A stretch of DNA of 64,000 bases from the NCBI RefSeq assembly GCF_030817275.1, contig NZ_JAUSZD010000002.1, positions 7,724,501-7,788,500 of the forward strand, read 5' to 3'. This DNA is from Paenibacillus sp. V4I7 (lineage in GTDB: Bacteria; Bacillota; Bacilli; Paenibacillales; NBRC-103111). A program made the position numbers and the translations under genes. How positions within the stretch are numbered: the stretch's first letter is position 1; each line of letters begins with the position of its first letter. Of the stretch, positions 43,241 to 51,458 are shown piece after piece. The notes under the pieces were generated by a model. That model ran no database searches. It was not told the DNA's origin and worked only from the letters and a program-made list of their open reading frames with translations.

Positions 43241-43525
43241 ATGCAAATCAAAAAGAAAAACGACATTGGTGAGATTTTGGACAATTTTTCATCGTTTGCC
43301 AAATGGGACGCTTCAGGAGAGAAACTATACCTAGTGTTTGCTGACAACAAACGCGGAGGGCAATGGACTTTGATGAACTACTCGGATGATCGTTTCAGCG
43401 TTCATGGACTTGGCCAAGACTATGAAGATGAGAAAGAATCGTTCTTTGAAGAACGTAACAGCGTTGTATCGTTTCTATGGGATAATCGTGCTGCACTCAA
43501 AGCAGCGGTCAAACCGACAACCTAG
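43241..43525 (+). CDS. Small protein of unknown function
   Basis: A 94-residue protein starting at ATG 43241, 9 bases after GAGAGG. It contains FAKWDASGEKLYLVFADNKR, GGQWTLMNYSDDRFSVHGLG and RNSVVSFLWDNRAALKAAVK, with no membrane segment. The composition is balanced and the Shine-Dalgarno site good, so a real gene is likely; the family is not recognised. It is probably an operon partner of the gene before it. Confidence 0.65.
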   Translation: MQIKKKNDIGEILDNFSSFAKWDASGEKLYLVFADNKRGGQWTLMNYSDDRFSVHGLGQDYEDEKESFFEERNSVVSFLWDNRAALKAAVKPTT

Positions 43526-43552
43526 CATTTGGTAGCTAGGATTAGGACAAGC

Positions 43553-43600
43553 AAAGAAGGCAAGGAACCTACCCACTAGGTGCCGAGCCTTCTTTCTTTT
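43553..43600. terminator. Bidirectional terminator between convergent genes
   Basis: AAAGAAGGC and GCCTTCTTT flank a loop containing AACCTACCCACTAGGT pairing; T-rich on the right and A-rich on the left. It overlaps the end of the YtdP-like gene. Confidence 0.8.
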
Positions 43601-45890
43601 TGTCCCGATATTGGCCGGGGGTTAATCCTTCTTGCTTGCGGAACGAACGAATGAAGTTTTGCGAATTGTTATAGCGCAGCTTGGAAGAGATATCCTTGAT
43701 CGGCATATCGGTTTCGGACAGCCATTTCTTAGCCATATTGAACCGGTAGGTCGACAAGTAGTCGCTGAAGGAACAGTTCGTTTCTTTGCGGAAAATACTG
43801 CTCAAATAATTCGCGTTATAATGCAGCCGGGAAGCGCACTCCTCAAGCGTCAGGTCGGTGTCGTAATAGTGCTGCACGAGATCAATAATCTTCTCGGAAA
43901 TGTTGTGGTACTGGGCATCCTGCCGGTCGCGATAAATGCGAATCAGCGGGTGAATGACCTCTGTCCAGAACCAGTCCTCGATTTCGGCTGTCATATGCAA
44001 ATTCAGGAGCTCCTCGAAGAGGGACCCTTTGTTCGGATGAATCTGATTCAAGCTGATTCCGGATTCCTGCATCACCATAAGCAGGTTGTTGAGCAGCCGT
44101 GCCAATGGAATTTGATATTCTTGCGGTGTTAGTGGAGCCGCGAATACCGCTTGCAGGAGCTGCTTCAGCAGCTCTTTGGACTTATCCTTCTCGGCAAGCT
44201 TGATCGCATCAATCAATTCATTTTCGATCGGCTTCGGATAGTTTAAATTCAAGTAATGCTTCCCTGAGTTAATATTTTCATATTGAATGATGATGCCCTC
44301 ACCCAGCTTAATGCGATGCTTCAAAGCCTCCAGACCTTCCCGATAGGCAATCGACATCTGCGAGAAAGCTTGAATCGGGAGGCTCATCCCAATGCTAACG
44401 TGGAGATTCAGGAAGCTATAGATATGCTGCTGCATCTGCTCGGTTAGTGCATATACCGTATCGCGAAAGGCAGCTTCTTCGCTATCGGCACTTCCAATCA
44501 AGGTGACCACGGTCTGGTCAATAATGATGGGAGCGAGACGCTGGTGCGAAGGAATCAGTTCCTCGATCATATTGTGCACAGCGAAGAGCAGCAGCTCCAT
44601 ATCCCGTTTTTCGTAACGCGTATTGTCGATTGAATCGATCTGCATCGTGATCACAGACATCGTTTTCCACTCTTCAATGTGCTTGTTATAGCCGAACTGT
44701 GCCAACTTCTCCAGCAGCTCGCTCTGTTTGATATGCCCTTGAAAAGCCTTGATTAAGAAAAATGTCCGTACCTGGCCGATATGCTGGTGGACTTCTCTTT
44801 CCAGTTGGGACTTCGATTGGAACAAGGTATGGACATGCTCGCTGATCATTTGGAACTCGTTGGCCTTCCGCTTCTGATTCACGGTCACAAGCCCTCCGAT
44901 TTGGTTCAAAAGGAGCTGGATCGGCGAATACATTTTGCGCGAGCCAATCCAAGCCAAGACCATGGAGAGTAGCAGCATCAGGACGCATACATAGATCGTA
45001 TAGGTTCCGATTTTACTTGATTCCTTTGTCAAACTGTCGATGGAGGTTAAGGATAAATAGGTCCAGTTGTTGAGATTTGAACGCAGGAAGCTGACGGAAT
45101 AAGGCTTCTCGTTAATATCCGCTGAGAACTGGCCCATTGGCGCCTCTAACTGCTTCAAATCTGTAAGCCCAGCTTCCGTAATGGATTTACCGATGAGGCT
45201 TGCATCCGGATGCATGAGAATCCGATTTTGTTCATCCATAATCAGGATGTCATCCAGATGCTCGGTATCATTTTTAATCAGATCCTGCAGGCTGCAGGCA
45301 GGAATGTTAGCCAGAGCCAAGCCATATTTCTCCAGGCCGGTGGTGGGCAGCTTTTTAACTAGAGAAATACTGTACTCACAGGTAACGCTTCGCGCATTTT
45401 CTTCCGTGAAAAACCACTTGGATGGATTAAGTGTCCATACACTGTTCTCCTGCGTGTTCATCAAGGTCATAAGCTTATCGTGATAAGGGTAGCTGTCATA
45501 ACGGTACAAGCCCGAATTCTTGATCATCCAGTTTTCCCTGGCATTGATCAAGATGACATCTTCCAGCTTGGTATCAAAAGATTGCATATATCGAATTTCG
45601 CTGCGCAGATCATCATACATCATGAAATCGTTTACAGTTAGGGGCATATCCATCGCCTTTTTGAGCACGGTAGAGTTGATGACCTGATTAAGTGTATGGT
45701 TGACAGTCGTTAATTTCTGCTCTACATTGGAGTTGATTTGGGTGATCAGCTGCATTTTACCTTCGTTGACATTCTTTTGAATTTCGCTCGACGAGGTGAC
45801 GAAGGCGAAAGCACCGATGAAGATAACGGGCAGCGTGCTGAGCAGGAACCCAAATATGGTCATTTTGCTAAGGAAACTTAAAGAGCGCAT
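43569..45890 (-). CDS. Membrane-anchored AraC-family regulator (YtdP-like)
   Basis: A protein of about 773 residues that joins an extracellular sensor to a DNA-binding domain. Helices lie near 10-32 and 292-314; the sequence between them resembles a dCache sensor. The C-terminal 100 residues are an AraC domain: LTLEECASRLHYNANYLSSI, FRKETNCSFSDYLSTYRFNM, KDISSKLRYNNSQNFIRSFR and KQEGLTPGQYRDKK. No receiver or kinase domain is present, so the signal passes directly from the outside to DNA, as in B. subtilis YtdP. It is divergent from the binding-protein/permease/GH105 operon, which has repeated elements suited to an AraC operator. The ATG at 45890 is preferred over a GTG four codons upstream. 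Confidence 0.9.
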   Translation of the reverse strand: MRSLSFLSKMTIFGFLLSTLPVIFIGAFAFVTSSSEIQKNVNEGKMQLITQINSNVEQKLTTVNHTLNQVINSTVLKKAMDMPLTVNDFMMYDDLRSEIRYMQSFDTKLEDVILINARENWMIKNSGLYRYDSYPYHDKLMTLMNTQENSVWTLNPSKWFFTEENARSVTCEYSISLVKKLPTTGLEKYGLALANIPACSLQDLIKNDTEHLDDILIMDEQNRILMHPDASLIGKSITEAGLTDLKQLEAPMGQFSADINEKPYSVSFLRSNLNNWTYLSLTSIDSLTKESSKIGTYTIYVCVLMLLLSMVLAWIGSRKMYSPIQLLLNQIGGLVTVNQKRKANEFQMISEHVHTLFQSKSQLEREVHQHIGQVRTFFLIKAFQGHIKQSELLEKLAQFGYNKHIEEWKTMSVITMQIDSIDNTRYEKRDMELLLFAVHNMIEELIPSHQRLAPIIIDQTVVTLIGSADSEEAAFRDTVYALTEQMQQHIYSFLNLHVSIGMSLPIQAFSQMSIAYREGLEALKHRIKLGEGIIIQYENINSGKHYLNLNYPKPIENELIDAIKLAEKDKSKELLKQLLQAVFAAPLTPQEYQIPLARLLNNLLMVMQESGISLNQIHPNKGSLFEELLNLHMTAEIEDWFWTEVIHPLIRIYRDRQDAQYHNISEKIIDLVQHYYDTDLTLEECASRLHYNANYLSSIFRKETNCSFSDYLSTYRFNMAKKWLSETDMPIKDISSKLRYNNSQNFIRSFRKQEGLTPGQYRDKKKEGSAPSG

Positions 45891-45968
45891 CGCGTCCAAC
45901 ACCTATCTATCTTGAGGATGATCATTCAGACTATCTATGTATTGTAGTCAAGACGGGCGTTAAGAGCA

Positions 45969-45995
45969 ATAATCATCTGGGTGACGGATAATCAT
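45969..45995. promoter_or_regulatory. Repeated operator-like element, copy 1
   Basis: This 27-base element has the form ATAATCATCT, eight bases containing GAC, then GATAATCAT. The two ATAATCAT repeats start 19 bases apart. It lies between the YtdP-like regulator and the first binding-protein gene (start 46046). A matching copy lies ahead of the second binding-protein gene. Paired direct repeats of this sort are typical AraC-type binding sites; assignment to the YtdP-like protein is inference. Confidence 0.7.
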
Positions 45996-46045
45996 TTTCT
46001 CTGATTCTGACTACAAAACACTGCTGCTATAAGGGGGAAGCTCTC

Positions 46046-47569
46046 ATGAGAACAAGTTTATATGGCAAGGGTTTCAAACTTTTTGGTCTCTTTTTGATAG
46101 GGCTGTTGATGGTTGCTTTGATCAGTGCTTGTCAGAAGAATAGCTCGAAAAAGACAGATGATGTAAACGGCAACCGCCCCGTTATATCAATCATGGCACC
46201 GCTTCATTTTCCGCATCCGCCCATCCCTGAACTCGTTCAGGAAATTGAGAGTCGCACACAAACGAAGCTGGAATTGAACTGGGTTCCGGACGGCATATAT
46301 ACCGATAAAATGAACACCGCGCTCACCACAAACTCTTTGAAAAAAGCAACCTATGTAAAATATACGGACTATATGCTGATGAAAAATTCGATCCGTTCCG
46401 GCGCGTTCTGGGATATTGGACCTTACTTGGCGGCGTATCCGAATCTGAAACAGCTGAACAAGGAAATTTTGGGACAGGCAGCTGTCGATGGCAAAATCTA
46501 TGGCTTGTACACCGAGCGGCCCTCCTCTCGTCAGGGCATTATTATTCGTGAGGATTGGCTGAACAATCTGAAGCTGGCTAAGCCGACGAATCTGGATGAG
46601 CTGTATCAGGTATTAAAAGCTTTCACGTTCGGCGATCCTGATCTGAATGGCAAGGTAGATACCATCGGTCTGACGGACCGGAATGATTTGGTGTTTGGCG
46701 CGTTCAAAACGATCAGCTCTTATTTCGGTACTCCGAATAACTGGGGTACTGATGGCGCTGGGAAGCTAGTACCTGAGTTCGAAACCCAGGCCTACGTGGA
46801 CACGATGAACTATATGAAGAAACTGTATGATGAGAAGCTGATTAATGCCGATTTCGCAGTTACCAGTAAGGAAGTTCAGCGCGATAAACTCATTCGCGGC
46901 ATTGCGGGCGTCTATATTGGCAGCATGCAGGACGTGCAGCGTCTTTCAGATGAAGCTCAGCGCATGAATCCGAAGGTGAAACTCACGCTCGTGAACCATA
47001 TCGAAGGCCCAATGGGTTTTAAAATTTGGTCGATTCCCAATTATAGTGCGCTTTACCTGTTCTCGAAAAAAGCGATTCGTACCGAAGCGGAATTGAAGCA
47101 GGTGCTGCAATTTTTCGATCGTTCGATGGATAAAGATGTCGCCAACTTGATGAAGTACGGGCTGGAGGGGCGTCATTACAAAGCCAAAGGGGATCAAGTT
47201 CAACTCTCGGAAGAGACCTCGAAACTCCGTGTGAATGAGGTGAATGCGCTATATGCACTCATGATTGCCGATCTGAACAATCCGAAGGTCATGCGCGTTT
47301 CGGAGAGCGAGTCTCTGTCACAGCTCGCGGACCGGCTGAGCTTGGACAACGAGAAAAACGTCGTCAAAGACCCGACCGTTGGTCTGGAGTCGAAGACCTA
47401 CGACGAGCGAGGCGTCGAATTGTACAAAATTGTATCTGACGCTACGTACAATTACATCTTGGGGAAACTGGACAAAGCCGCATTCCAGCAAGAAATTGAG
47501 CGCTGGAAGCGAAATGGCGGCGGTCAGATGATAAGAGAGTACAACGAGGCTTATGGTAAGCGAGGTTGA
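46046..47569 (+). CDS. Extracellular solute-binding lipoprotein, paralogue 1 (YtcQ-like)
   Basis: A 507-residue oligosaccharide-binding lipoprotein with signal and lipobox ALISAC (Cys29). Mature features include ISIMAPLHFPHPPIPELVQE, NSIRSGAFWDIGPYLAAYPN and IGLTDRNDLVFGAFKTISSY. The segment GDPDLNGKVDT resembles the EF-hand-like calcium loop of alginate-binding proteins AlgQ1/AlgQ2. It is clearly paralogous to the next binding protein over its whole length. AAGGGGGA precedes the ATG. A terminator-like hairpin follows, so it may be transcribed alone. Confidence 0.92.
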   Translation: MRTSLYGKGFKLFGLFLIGLLMVALISACQKNSSKKTDDVNGNRPVISIMAPLHFPHPPIPELVQEIESRTQTKLELNWVPDGIYTDKMNTALTTNSLKKATYVKYTDYMLMKNSIRSGAFWDIGPYLAAYPNLKQLNKEILGQAAVDGKIYGLYTERPSSRQGIIIREDWLNNLKLAKPTNLDELYQVLKAFTFGDPDLNGKVDTIGLTDRNDLVFGAFKTISSYFGTPNNWGTDGAGKLVPEFETQAYVDTMNYMKKLYDEKLINADFAVTSKEVQRDKLIRGIAGVYIGSMQDVQRLSDEAQRMNPKVKLTLVNHIEGPMGFKIWSIPNYSALYLFSKKAIRTEAELKQVLQFFDRSMDKDVANLMKYGLEGRHYKAKGDQVQLSEETSKLRVNEVNALYALMIADLNNPKVMRVSESESLSQLADRLSLDNEKNVVKDPTVGLESKTYDERGVELYKIVSDATYNYILGKLDKAAFQQEIERWKRNGGGQMIREYNEAYGKRG

Positions 47570-47594
47570 GGTTGGAGTAGATGGGGAAGATGGG

Positions 47595-47628
47595 AAAACC
47601 GCTGGCGCTTGTGCGCGGCGGTTTTTTG
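47595..47628 (+). terminator. Terminator after binding-protein paralogue 1
   Basis: AAAACCGC and GCGGCGGTTTT arms with internal GCGC pairing, followed by TTTTGCTTTT. Confidence 0.75.
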
Positions 47629-47690
47629 CTTTTGGTGAGCTGCTGGAGGAGCAGTGCAGCTATGGGGGGAGGCCCGGGCTAGGCGGAGGC

Positions 47691-47765
47691 GATGTTTTTC
47701 ATCGTTAAAGTAGCTTATGAGCGCGTATGAGTCAGTGTAACGATGAAAAAAATCGCTAAAGTAGC
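47691..47765. repeat. Composite inverted and direct repeat in the intergenic region
   Basis: GATGTTTTTCATCGTTA (47691-47707) and TAACGATGAAAAAAATC (47738-47754) are inverted copies with one mismatch. In addition TCGTTAAAGTAGC (47702-47714) is repeated directly as TCGCTAAAGTAGC (47753-47765). Together they form a REP-like module, 12 bases ahead of the second operator-like element. The rest of the 352-base gap between the two binding-protein genes holds a terminator, the operator-like element and the leader. Confidence 0.6.
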
Positions 47766-47776
47766 AGGAAGAATGC

Positions 47777-47803
47777 ATAATCATCTCCCCGACCGATAAT
47801 CAT
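47777..47803. promoter_or_regulatory. Repeated operator-like element, copy 2
   Basis: The same 27-base layout as the copy at 45969: ATAATCATCT, eight bases including GAC, GATAATCAT, with the repeats again 19 bases apart. A further ATAATCAT in inverted orientation lies at 47843-47850. It is 119 bases upstream of the second binding-protein gene. Confidence 0.7.
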
Positions 47804-47921
47804 CATCTCACATCCCATGCCAAATAAGGTCTAAATGAGTAAATGATTATTTCGGCACCTCCCTGCGGCCGTGTAGTGTGGAATTTGTAGCACACAACAA
47901 TTTCGCGGAGGTCTAACCAAT

Positions 47922-49451
47922 ATGAAGAGAAAATTAGTCTCGATTCCACTTAGCGTTCTGCTCGTTTCCAGCTTTGCGCTGGCAGCTTGCGCAGACGGGG
48001 GGAAGTCAACTCCCGCAGCTACGACTGGTGTGGTGGAGTCGCCTAAAGCAACGGCAGACAACAAACCGACGGCGATCACGATTATGGCACCGCTGAACAC
48101 AGCGCAAACGCCGCCAGATACGATCATTAAAGAACTCGAAAAGTTAACGAACACAAAGTTAACGTATCAATTTTTCCCGGCGGATACGTATGAGGAGAAG
48201 CTGAATACAACGTTTGCTACAGGCGCACTGCCGCAAGTCACTTACCTGAAAAACCAGGCGACATTTATTCAGATGAAATCGGCTATTCGTGACGGACAAT
48301 TCTGGGAAATTGGTCCTCTGCTGAAGGACTTCCCGAACCTGAGTAAATTGAAATCCACGACCAATGATAATACGAAAGTGGATGGCAAGCTTTACACGCT
48401 ATATCGCGGTGTAGACATTGCTCGTCAAGGTCTCATCTACCGGAAAGATTGGGCGGATAAGCTGGGACTGAAGCCACCTGCAACAACCGAGGATTTGTAT
48501 GCCATGATGAAGGCGTTCACTGAAAATGATCCTGACGGAAACGGCAAAAAGGATACTATCGGCTTAACGGATCGTAATGATCTCATTTACGGATCATTCA
48601 AAACCGTTGCCACTTGGTTCGGCGTACCGAACAATTGGGGTCTTAAAGATGGCAAGCTGCAGCCTGAGTTCATGTTCCCCGAATATGTAGCGACAATGGA
48701 TTACTACAAGAAGCTGCGTGATGGTGGACTTATCAACAAAGACTTCGCGGCTACAAGTAAAACGGATCAGCAAAAGCTGTTCACCAATGGTACAGCTGGT
48801 ATGTACATCGGAGCGATGACGGATGTTTCGTCTCTAAACAAGGATTTAATTAAAAACGTGCCTACAGCAGTGGTAGATGTGCATAGTATGGTCGCTGGGC
48901 CAGGCGGTAAATTCGCAGCATGGGCACTTCCCGGATATGCGAACGTCGTTCTGTTCCCGAAATCCGCTACGAAAACAGAAGCTGAGTTAAAGAAGATCCT
49001 TGCATACTTTGACAAAATGATGACGCCCGAAGTTGCCAACGTTGCAAACTGGGGCATTAAAGATGCTAACTACAACGTAATCGACAACAAAGCGAAGAAG
49101 CTGGATGAAGAAAAGTGGACACGTGAAGTTAAGCCTTTCACGGACGCGGCTATTGGTGATGAAGATACTTCCGGCAGATACTTGGGTATTCCTACGATTC
49201 CAGCTCAAGGTAAGGCAGACGAACTTAAGATTGCCAATCTGAAGTTTGCTGTGCAGGATCCGGTAGCTGCTCTGGATTCGAAAACGAACCAGGAGAAAGG
49301 CCCTCAACTGCAAGAAGTGATCAAAGATGCAACGAATAAATATATCTACGGCACGATCGATAAGGCTGGTTTTGATAAGGCTATTGAAGATTGGAAGAGT
49401 CGTGGAGGCAGCAAAATTATTGAGGAATACAACGCTGTTTATAAAAAATAA
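47922..49451 (+). CDS. Extracellular solute-binding lipoprotein, paralogue 2 (YtcQ-like)
   Basis: A 509-residue oligosaccharide-binding lipoprotein with lipobox ALAAC (Cys22). ITIMAPLNTAQTPPDTIIKE, KSAIRDGQFWEIGPLLKDFP and IGLTDRNDLIYGSFKTVATW align with paralogue 1 without large gaps. An EF-hand-like loop NDPDGNGKKDT is present. It probably supplies the two permeases downstream. GCGGAGG lies ahead of the ATG. A hairpin with T-rich tail separates it from the permease genes and would reduce read-through. Confidence 0.92.
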   Translation: MKRKLVSIPLSVLLVSSFALAACADGGKSTPAATTGVVESPKATADNKPTAITIMAPLNTAQTPPDTIIKELEKLTNTKLTYQFFPADTYEEKLNTTFATGALPQVTYLKNQATFIQMKSAIRDGQFWEIGPLLKDFPNLSKLKSTTNDNTKVDGKLYTLYRGVDIARQGLIYRKDWADKLGLKPPATTEDLYAMMKAFTENDPDGNGKKDTIGLTDRNDLIYGSFKTVATWFGVPNNWGLKDGKLQPEFMFPEYVATMDYYKKLRDGGLINKDFAATSKTDQQKLFTNGTAGMYIGAMTDVSSLNKDLIKNVPTAVVDVHSMVAGPGGKFAAWALPGYANVVLFPKSATKTEAELKKILAYFDKMMTPEVANVANWGIKDANYNVIDNKAKKLDEEKWTREVKPFTDAAIGDEDTSGRYLGIPTIPAQGKADELKIANLKFAVQDPVAALDSKTNQEKGPQLQEVIKDATNKYIYGTIDKAGFDKAIEDWKSRGGSKIIEEYNAVYKK

Positions 49452-49486
49452 TGTGATAGCAGTGAACATGCAGGTTGAAAAGCGGG

Positions 49487-49521
49487 AAAGGCTGCTGTGT
49501 CATCAGTAGCAGTCTTTTCTT
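49487..49521 (+). terminator. Attenuator-like hairpin between binding protein and permease genes
   Basis: AAAGGCTGCT pairs with AGCAGTCTTT (one G-U) and is followed by TCTTTAT. It likely acts as a partial terminator, raising binding-protein over permease expression. Confidence 0.6.
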
Positions 49522-49554
49522 TATGAATGAATCACCCAGAAAGGAAGAAGTCGT

Positions 49555-50505
49555 ATGCAGGAAGTGAATGCAGCACAACGTGTGGTGGCTAGGAAACAAA
49601 GCAGTGAGATGGGTAGACGTATATGGAAAAATAAATGGATCTATGTCATGCTGCTGCCCGGAGTCTTATATTTTCTCGTTTTTAAATATATCCCTATGTA
49701 CGGGCTTATCATTTCGTTTCAGAATTATAAACCGTTTAAAGGGATTAGCGGGAGTGAATGGGTAGGTTTCGAACATTTTCAGCGATTATTTACAGAGCCT
49801 GATTTCTTGAATATTTTAAGCAATACGTTAATTTTATTCGGCATGAATCTCTTGTTTTATTTCCCAGTTCCGATTCTTTTAGCGCTTATGCTGAATGAGG
49901 TCAAAGGGGATCTTTTCAAAAAAACGTTTCAAACGATTGTCTATTTGCCACATTTTATGTCCTGGGTGATTATCGTCTCGATCAGCTTCGTTATGCTGAC
50001 CATGGACGGCGGTATTATTAATGATATTATTGAGTATTTTGGATTCGAAAAGATTAATTTCTTGTTGGCTCCGGAGTGGTTTAGACCCACTTATATTCTT
50101 CAAGTGATCTGGAGAGAAGCAGGCTGGGGTACGATTATTTATCTGGCGGCGATTGCTTCCATTGATCCTGGGCTCTATGAAGCTGCGCGTATGGATGGTG
50201 CAGGACGAATTCGACAAATGTGGCATATAACATTGCCTGCTATACGCAGTGTGATCATAGTCTTGTTAATATTGAAAATTGGCGATGTTCTCGAACTCGG
50301 TTTTGAACATGTCTACTTGCTGCTTAACTCAATGAACCGAAATGTTGCTGAGATCATTGATACTTATGTATATACGGCAGGGTTAAAACAAGGCCAGTTC
50401 AGTTACAGTGCTGCGATCGGATTGTTTAAATCGTTTATCGGACTTGCTTTGGTTATGATTGTTAATCGAATCGCGAAGAAGATGGGCGAGGAAGGCGTTT
50501 ATTAA
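49555..50505 (+). CDS. Sugar ABC transporter permease (YteP/LplB-like)
   Basis: A 316-residue MalF-like permease with six helices. YVMLLPGVLYFLVFKYIPMY and GLIISFQNYKPFKGI at the N-terminus and the EAA loop YEAARMDGAGRIRQMWHITL PAI are typical of YteP. It is followed by a YtcP-like partner after 23 bases. With paralogue 2 binding protein it should import a rhamnogalacturonan- or uronate-type oligosaccharide, judged from the GH105 gene downstream. No ATPase gene is nearby. Confidence 0.92.
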   Translation: MQEVNAAQRVVARKQSSEMGRRIWKNKWIYVMLLPGVLYFLVFKYIPMYGLIISFQNYKPFKGISGSEWVGFEHFQRLFTEPDFLNILSNTLILFGMNLLFYFPVPILLALMLNEVKGDLFKKTFQTIVYLPHFMSWVIIVSISFVMLTMDGGIINDIIEYFGFEKINFLLAPEWFRPTYILQVIWREAGWGTIIYLAAIASIDPGLYEAARMDGAGRIRQMWHITLPAIRSVIIVLLILKIGDVLELGFEHVYLLLNSMNRNVAEIIDTYVYTAGLKQGQFSYSAAIGLFKSFIGLALVMIVNRIAKKMGEEGVY

Positions 50506-50528
50506 GGTAAGAACAGGAGGGAGATACC

Positions 50529-51404
50529 ATGGTTGAAGATAAAACGTTAGGCGGCAGAATGTTTGGCATTATCAATTATTTGTTATTAACGATTATTGGC
50601 TTAATTACACTGATCCCTTTTGTCCACGTCGTGGCAGGTTCGTTTACGACAAGTGCGGAAATGGCAGCCAAGAAATTTGTCATCATTCCGACGGACTGGA
50701 GCATAGAAGCCTATCGATTTATTTTCTCGACAAACACGATTTTCAAAGCAATGGGCGTATCGATTGGCACCACACTTATGGGAACGATCATCAGTATGTT
50801 TATCACCGCTTTGATGGCGTACGGTTTGTCCCGTAAAGATGTGGATGGCAGAAAAGTCATTATGTTTCTGGTTGTATTTACAATGCTGTTTCACGGTGGT
50901 TTGGTTCCGACGTTCCTCGTTGTGAAGGAATTGGGCATGATCGACACATATGCTTCGTTGATTCTTCCAACTGCCATTAGTGCATTTAATTTAATCATTT
51001 TGAAAAATTTCTTTCAAAACATCCCAGAGGGACTCGAAGAGTCTGCCAAGATCGATGGATGCAGTGACTTTGGTATTTTGTTTCGCATTGTGCTGCCCTT
51101 ATCAATGCCAGCAATCGCAACGATCTCCTTATTCTACGCCGTCACGTATTGGAACACGTATCTTAGCGCGATTCTTTACTTGAATGAGAGTGCAAAGTGG
51201 CCGATTCAGGTCCTCCTCAGACAAATTGTCGTGCTCGCCAGCGGGATGGATGTCAGTGCGGATTTGGATAGTGTCACACCGCCTCCTGCACAATCGATTA
51301 AGATGGCTGTTATCGTCGTTGCAACTCTACCGATCTTGTGTGTGTATCCGTTCTTGCAAAAGCACTTTGCTAAAGGGGCTATGATCGGTTCCATTAAGGG
51401 ATAA
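50529..51404 (+). CDS. Sugar ABC transporter permease (YtcP-like)
   Basis: A 291-residue MalG-like permease with six helices. TLIPFVHVVAGSFTTSAEMA, VVKELGMIDTYASLILPTAI, the EAA loop EESAKIDGCSDFGILFRIVL and the end CVYPFLQKHFAKGAMIGSIK define the family. AGGAGGG lies before the ATG. It is the last transporter gene before the GH105 enzyme gene and belongs to the same operon. Confidence 0.92.
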   Translation: MVEDKTLGGRMFGIINYLLLTIIGLITLIPFVHVVAGSFTTSAEMAAKKFVIIPTDWSIEAYRFIFSTNTIFKAMGVSIGTTLMGTIISMFITALMAYGLSRKDVDGRKVIMFLVVFTMLFHGGLVPTFLVVKELGMIDTYASLILPTAISAFNLIILKNFFQNIPEGLEESAKIDGCSDFGILFRIVLPLSMPAIATISLFYAVTYWNTYLSAILYLNESAKWPIQVLLRQIVVLASGMDVSADLDSVTPPPAQSIKMAVIVVATLPILCVYPFLQKHFAKGAMIGSIKG

Positions 51405-51458
51405 GGAAGAATTTCCATTAATACAAAAATCAGTATAGGAATAGAGAGGGAAATTAAA

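Noticed and set aside
43632..44132. A 166-codon plus-strand frame inside the YtdP-like gene
   Set aside because: Antisense shadow of the AraC-domain coding region, without its own start signals.
47691..47765. Repeats considered as a CRISPR remnant
   Set aside because: Only two partial copies, with inverted as well as direct symmetry and no cas genes.
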